Positions 31,172 to 32,547 of a DNA stretch of 32,547 nucleotides are shown in pieces. The position numbers and the translations under genes are program-made. The notes under the pieces are model-generated. The model did not search any database, was not told the DNA's origin, and saw only the letters and a list, made by a program, of their open reading frames with translations. The stretch spans positions 1 to 32,547 of the forward strand of contig JAICJG010000019.1 in assembly GCA_025928585.1 (NCBI GenBank), given 5' to 3'. This DNA comes from Rhodanobacteraceae bacterium. Lineage in GTDB: Bacteria > Pseudomonadota > Gammaproteobacteria > Xanthomonadales > Rhodanobacteraceae. Within the stretch, counting starts at the first letter, position 1, and each line of letters starts with the position of its first letter.

Positions 31172-32547
31172 CTACTCCCTGCTCCGTGCTTCCCGCACCT
31201 GCACGTGCAATTCCGCAAGTTGCCTCGCGTCGATTGCACTCGGTGCATCGGTCATCAGGTCCTGCGCGCTGGTGGTCTTGGGGAACGCAATCACGTCGCG
31301 GATGGCGTCGGTGCCGCCGAGCAGCATCGCGAGGCGATCGATGCCGAAGGCGATGCCGCCGTGCGGCGGCGCGCCGAACTTGAGGGCATCGAGCAGGAAA
31401 CCGAACTTGGCACGCGCCTCCTCCTCCCCGATGCCGAGCAGGCGGAACACCGCACTCTGCATTTCCGGACGGTGGATGCGGATCGAACCGCCGCCGATCT
31501 CGGCGCCGTTCAACACCATGTCGTAGCCGCGGCTGACCGCGTGCCCGGGATCGGCGGCGAGCGCCGCCGCATCATCGACCTTGGGCGCCGTGAACGGATG
31601 ATGCAGCGCGACGTAGCGTTGCTCGGCCTCGTCGTATTCGAACATCGGGAAATCGGTGACCCACAGTGGCGCCCAGCCGTCCCCGACGAGACCACGATCA
31701 CGCGCGACTTTCAGCCGCAGCGCGCCCATGAATTCGCTGACGGTCTTCCACTTGCCGGCACCGAACAGCAGCGCGTCGCCGTCCTGCGCGCCAGTCTTCT
31801 CGATGACCGCCGCGAAAGTTGCCTCGTCGAGGAATTTCGCGATCGGCGAATTGACGCCTTCCGGCCCCTTCCCGGTTTCGACGACCTTCATCCACGCGAG
31901 ACCCTTGGCGCCGAACTTCGCGGCGTGCGCGGCGTAGTCGTCGAGTTGCTTGCGCGAAAGATCGGCGCCGCCCGGAACCCGCAGTGCAACCACCCGGCCG
32001 TCGGGATCGTTCGCCGGTCCCGCGAACACCTTGAATTCGAGGTGCTTCACCGCAGCGGCGATGTCGATCAGTTCCGCGGCGATGCGCAGGTCGGGTTTGT
32101 CCGAGCCGTAGCGGGTCATCGCCTCCAGCCACGTCATGCGCGGGAACGGGTCGGGCAGTTCGACGCCGCCGACCTCGCGGAACACGCCGCGGATCATCGC
32201 CTCGACCGTGTCCTGCACATCGCGTTCCTCGACGAACGCGAACTCCATGTCGAGCTGCGTGAATTCCGGCTGGCGGTCGGCGCGCAGGTCCTCGTCGCGG
32301 AAGCAGCGCGCGATCTGGTAGTAGCGATCGAAGCCCGCGATCATCAGGAGCTGCTTGAACAACTGCGGCGACTGCGGCAGCGCGTAGAACTGGCCCGCGT
32401 GCACGCGCGAAGGCACGAGGTAATCGCGGGCGCCTTCCGGCGTCGCCTTGGTCAGGATCGGCGTCTCGACGTCGACGAAGCCGTTGGCATCCATGTAATC
32501 GCGGATGTGCTTCACCACGCGATGGCGCAGGCGCAGGTTCTGCTGCA
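31172..32547 (-). CDS. aspS: Aspartyl-tRNA synthetase (N-terminal part off window)
   Basis: Class II synthetase charging tRNA-Asp. The frame stays open to the right edge ([19 protein letters not shown] lies before the ORF's listed first codon), so the anticodon-binding OB domain is outside the window. Visible parts: [21 protein letters not shown], motif 2 in [22 protein letters not shown], the bacterial insertion (GAD) domain in the middle ([19 protein letters not shown] ... [17 protein letters not shown]), [21 protein letters not shown], and motif 3 [16 protein letters not shown]. It precedes yebC-ruvC on the same strand. Confidence 0.97.
   Translation of the reverse strand, partial: QQNLRLRHRVVKHIRDYMDANGFVDVETPILTKATPEGARDYLVPSRVHAGQFYALPQSPQLFKQLLMIAGFDRYYQIARCFRDEDLRADRQPEFTQLDMEFAFVEERDVQDTVEAMIRGVFREVGGVELPDPFPRMTWLEAMTRYGSDKPDLRIAAELIDIAAAVKHLEFKVFAGPANDPDGRVVALRVPGGADLSRKQLDDYAAHAAKFGAKGLAWMKVVETGKGPEGVNSPIAKFLDEATFAAVIEKTGAQDGDALLFGAGKWKTVSEFMGALRLKVARDRGLVGDGWAPLWVTDFPMFEYDEAEQRYVALHHPFTAPKVDDAAALAADPGHAVSRGYDMVLNGAEIGGGSIRIHRPEMQSAVFRLLGIGEEEARAKFGFLLDALKFGAPPHGGIAFGIDRLAMLLGGTDAIRDVIAFPKTTSAQDLMTDAPSAIDARQLAELHVQVREARSRE

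Overview
The window is GC-rich, gene-dense and almost entirely chromosomal core. Gene content and order (petABC-sspAB beside an htrA/degS-type gene; aspS-yebC-ruvC-ruvA-kup-kup-ruvB; ybgC-tolQRAB-pal-cpoB followed by queC and tRNA-Lys) point to a gammaproteobacterium, most likely Xanthomonadales (Rhodanobacter/Dokdonella-like). That placement comes from gene content and recalled synteny, not from a search. I see no insertion sequence with a transposase, no prophage and no CRISPR array.

Layout. 1-3557 (minus): a membrane-anchored repeat protein that runs off the left edge, and relA. 3668-4645 (plus): a small secreted protein and a DUF3301 protein, then about 350 bp of hairpin-rich intergenic DNA. 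5000-8872 (minus): petA-petB-petC (cytochrome bc1) followed by sspA-sspB. 9061-10242 (plus): a DegS-type periplasmic protease. 10264-11099 (minus): a DUF2007 protein translationally coupled to apt. 11303-13036 (plus): glnS. 13287-16580: a cluster of small stress and membrane proteins (CsbD-like, DUF1328, nucleoside deaminase, TVP38/VTT, DUF883-like, orphan response regulator) that includes a very strongly structured 190-nt segment ending in a T7 tract, a good candidate small RNA. 16679-17536 (minus): SMUG-type uracil-DNA glycosylase and tRNA-Lys(UUU). 17725-23901 (minus): ybgC-tolQ-tolR-tolA-tolB-pal-cpoB-queC. 23959-32547 (minus): aspS (partial)-yebC-ruvC-ruvA-kup-kup-ruvB.

How the genes work together. 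The Tol-Pal genes form the trans-envelope machine that constricts the outer membrane at division. RuvABC resolves Holliday junctions. PetABC is respiratory complex III. RelA makes (p)ppGpp during amino-acid starvation, and SspA/SspB act in starvation transcription and ClpXP delivery. AspRS, GlnRS and tRNA-Lys belong to translation.

Most unusual observations: (1) a REP-like inverted repeat (GGGGTCAGAGTCACTTT) in the ruvB-ybgC junction that supplies the ruvB stop codon and the start codon plus N-terminal codons of ybgC; (2) a chain of five back-to-back stem-loops, one of them with a second stem nested inside, with a terminator at 13554-13744 and GGA in three loops; (3) a tandem kup pair inside the ruv cluster; (4) several genes whose -10-like hexamer lies only 6-8 nt before the start codon, suggesting leaderless mRNAs; (5) a pal leader with its own promoter and a stem flanking the ribosome binding site. 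No clearly new multi-gene system was found.
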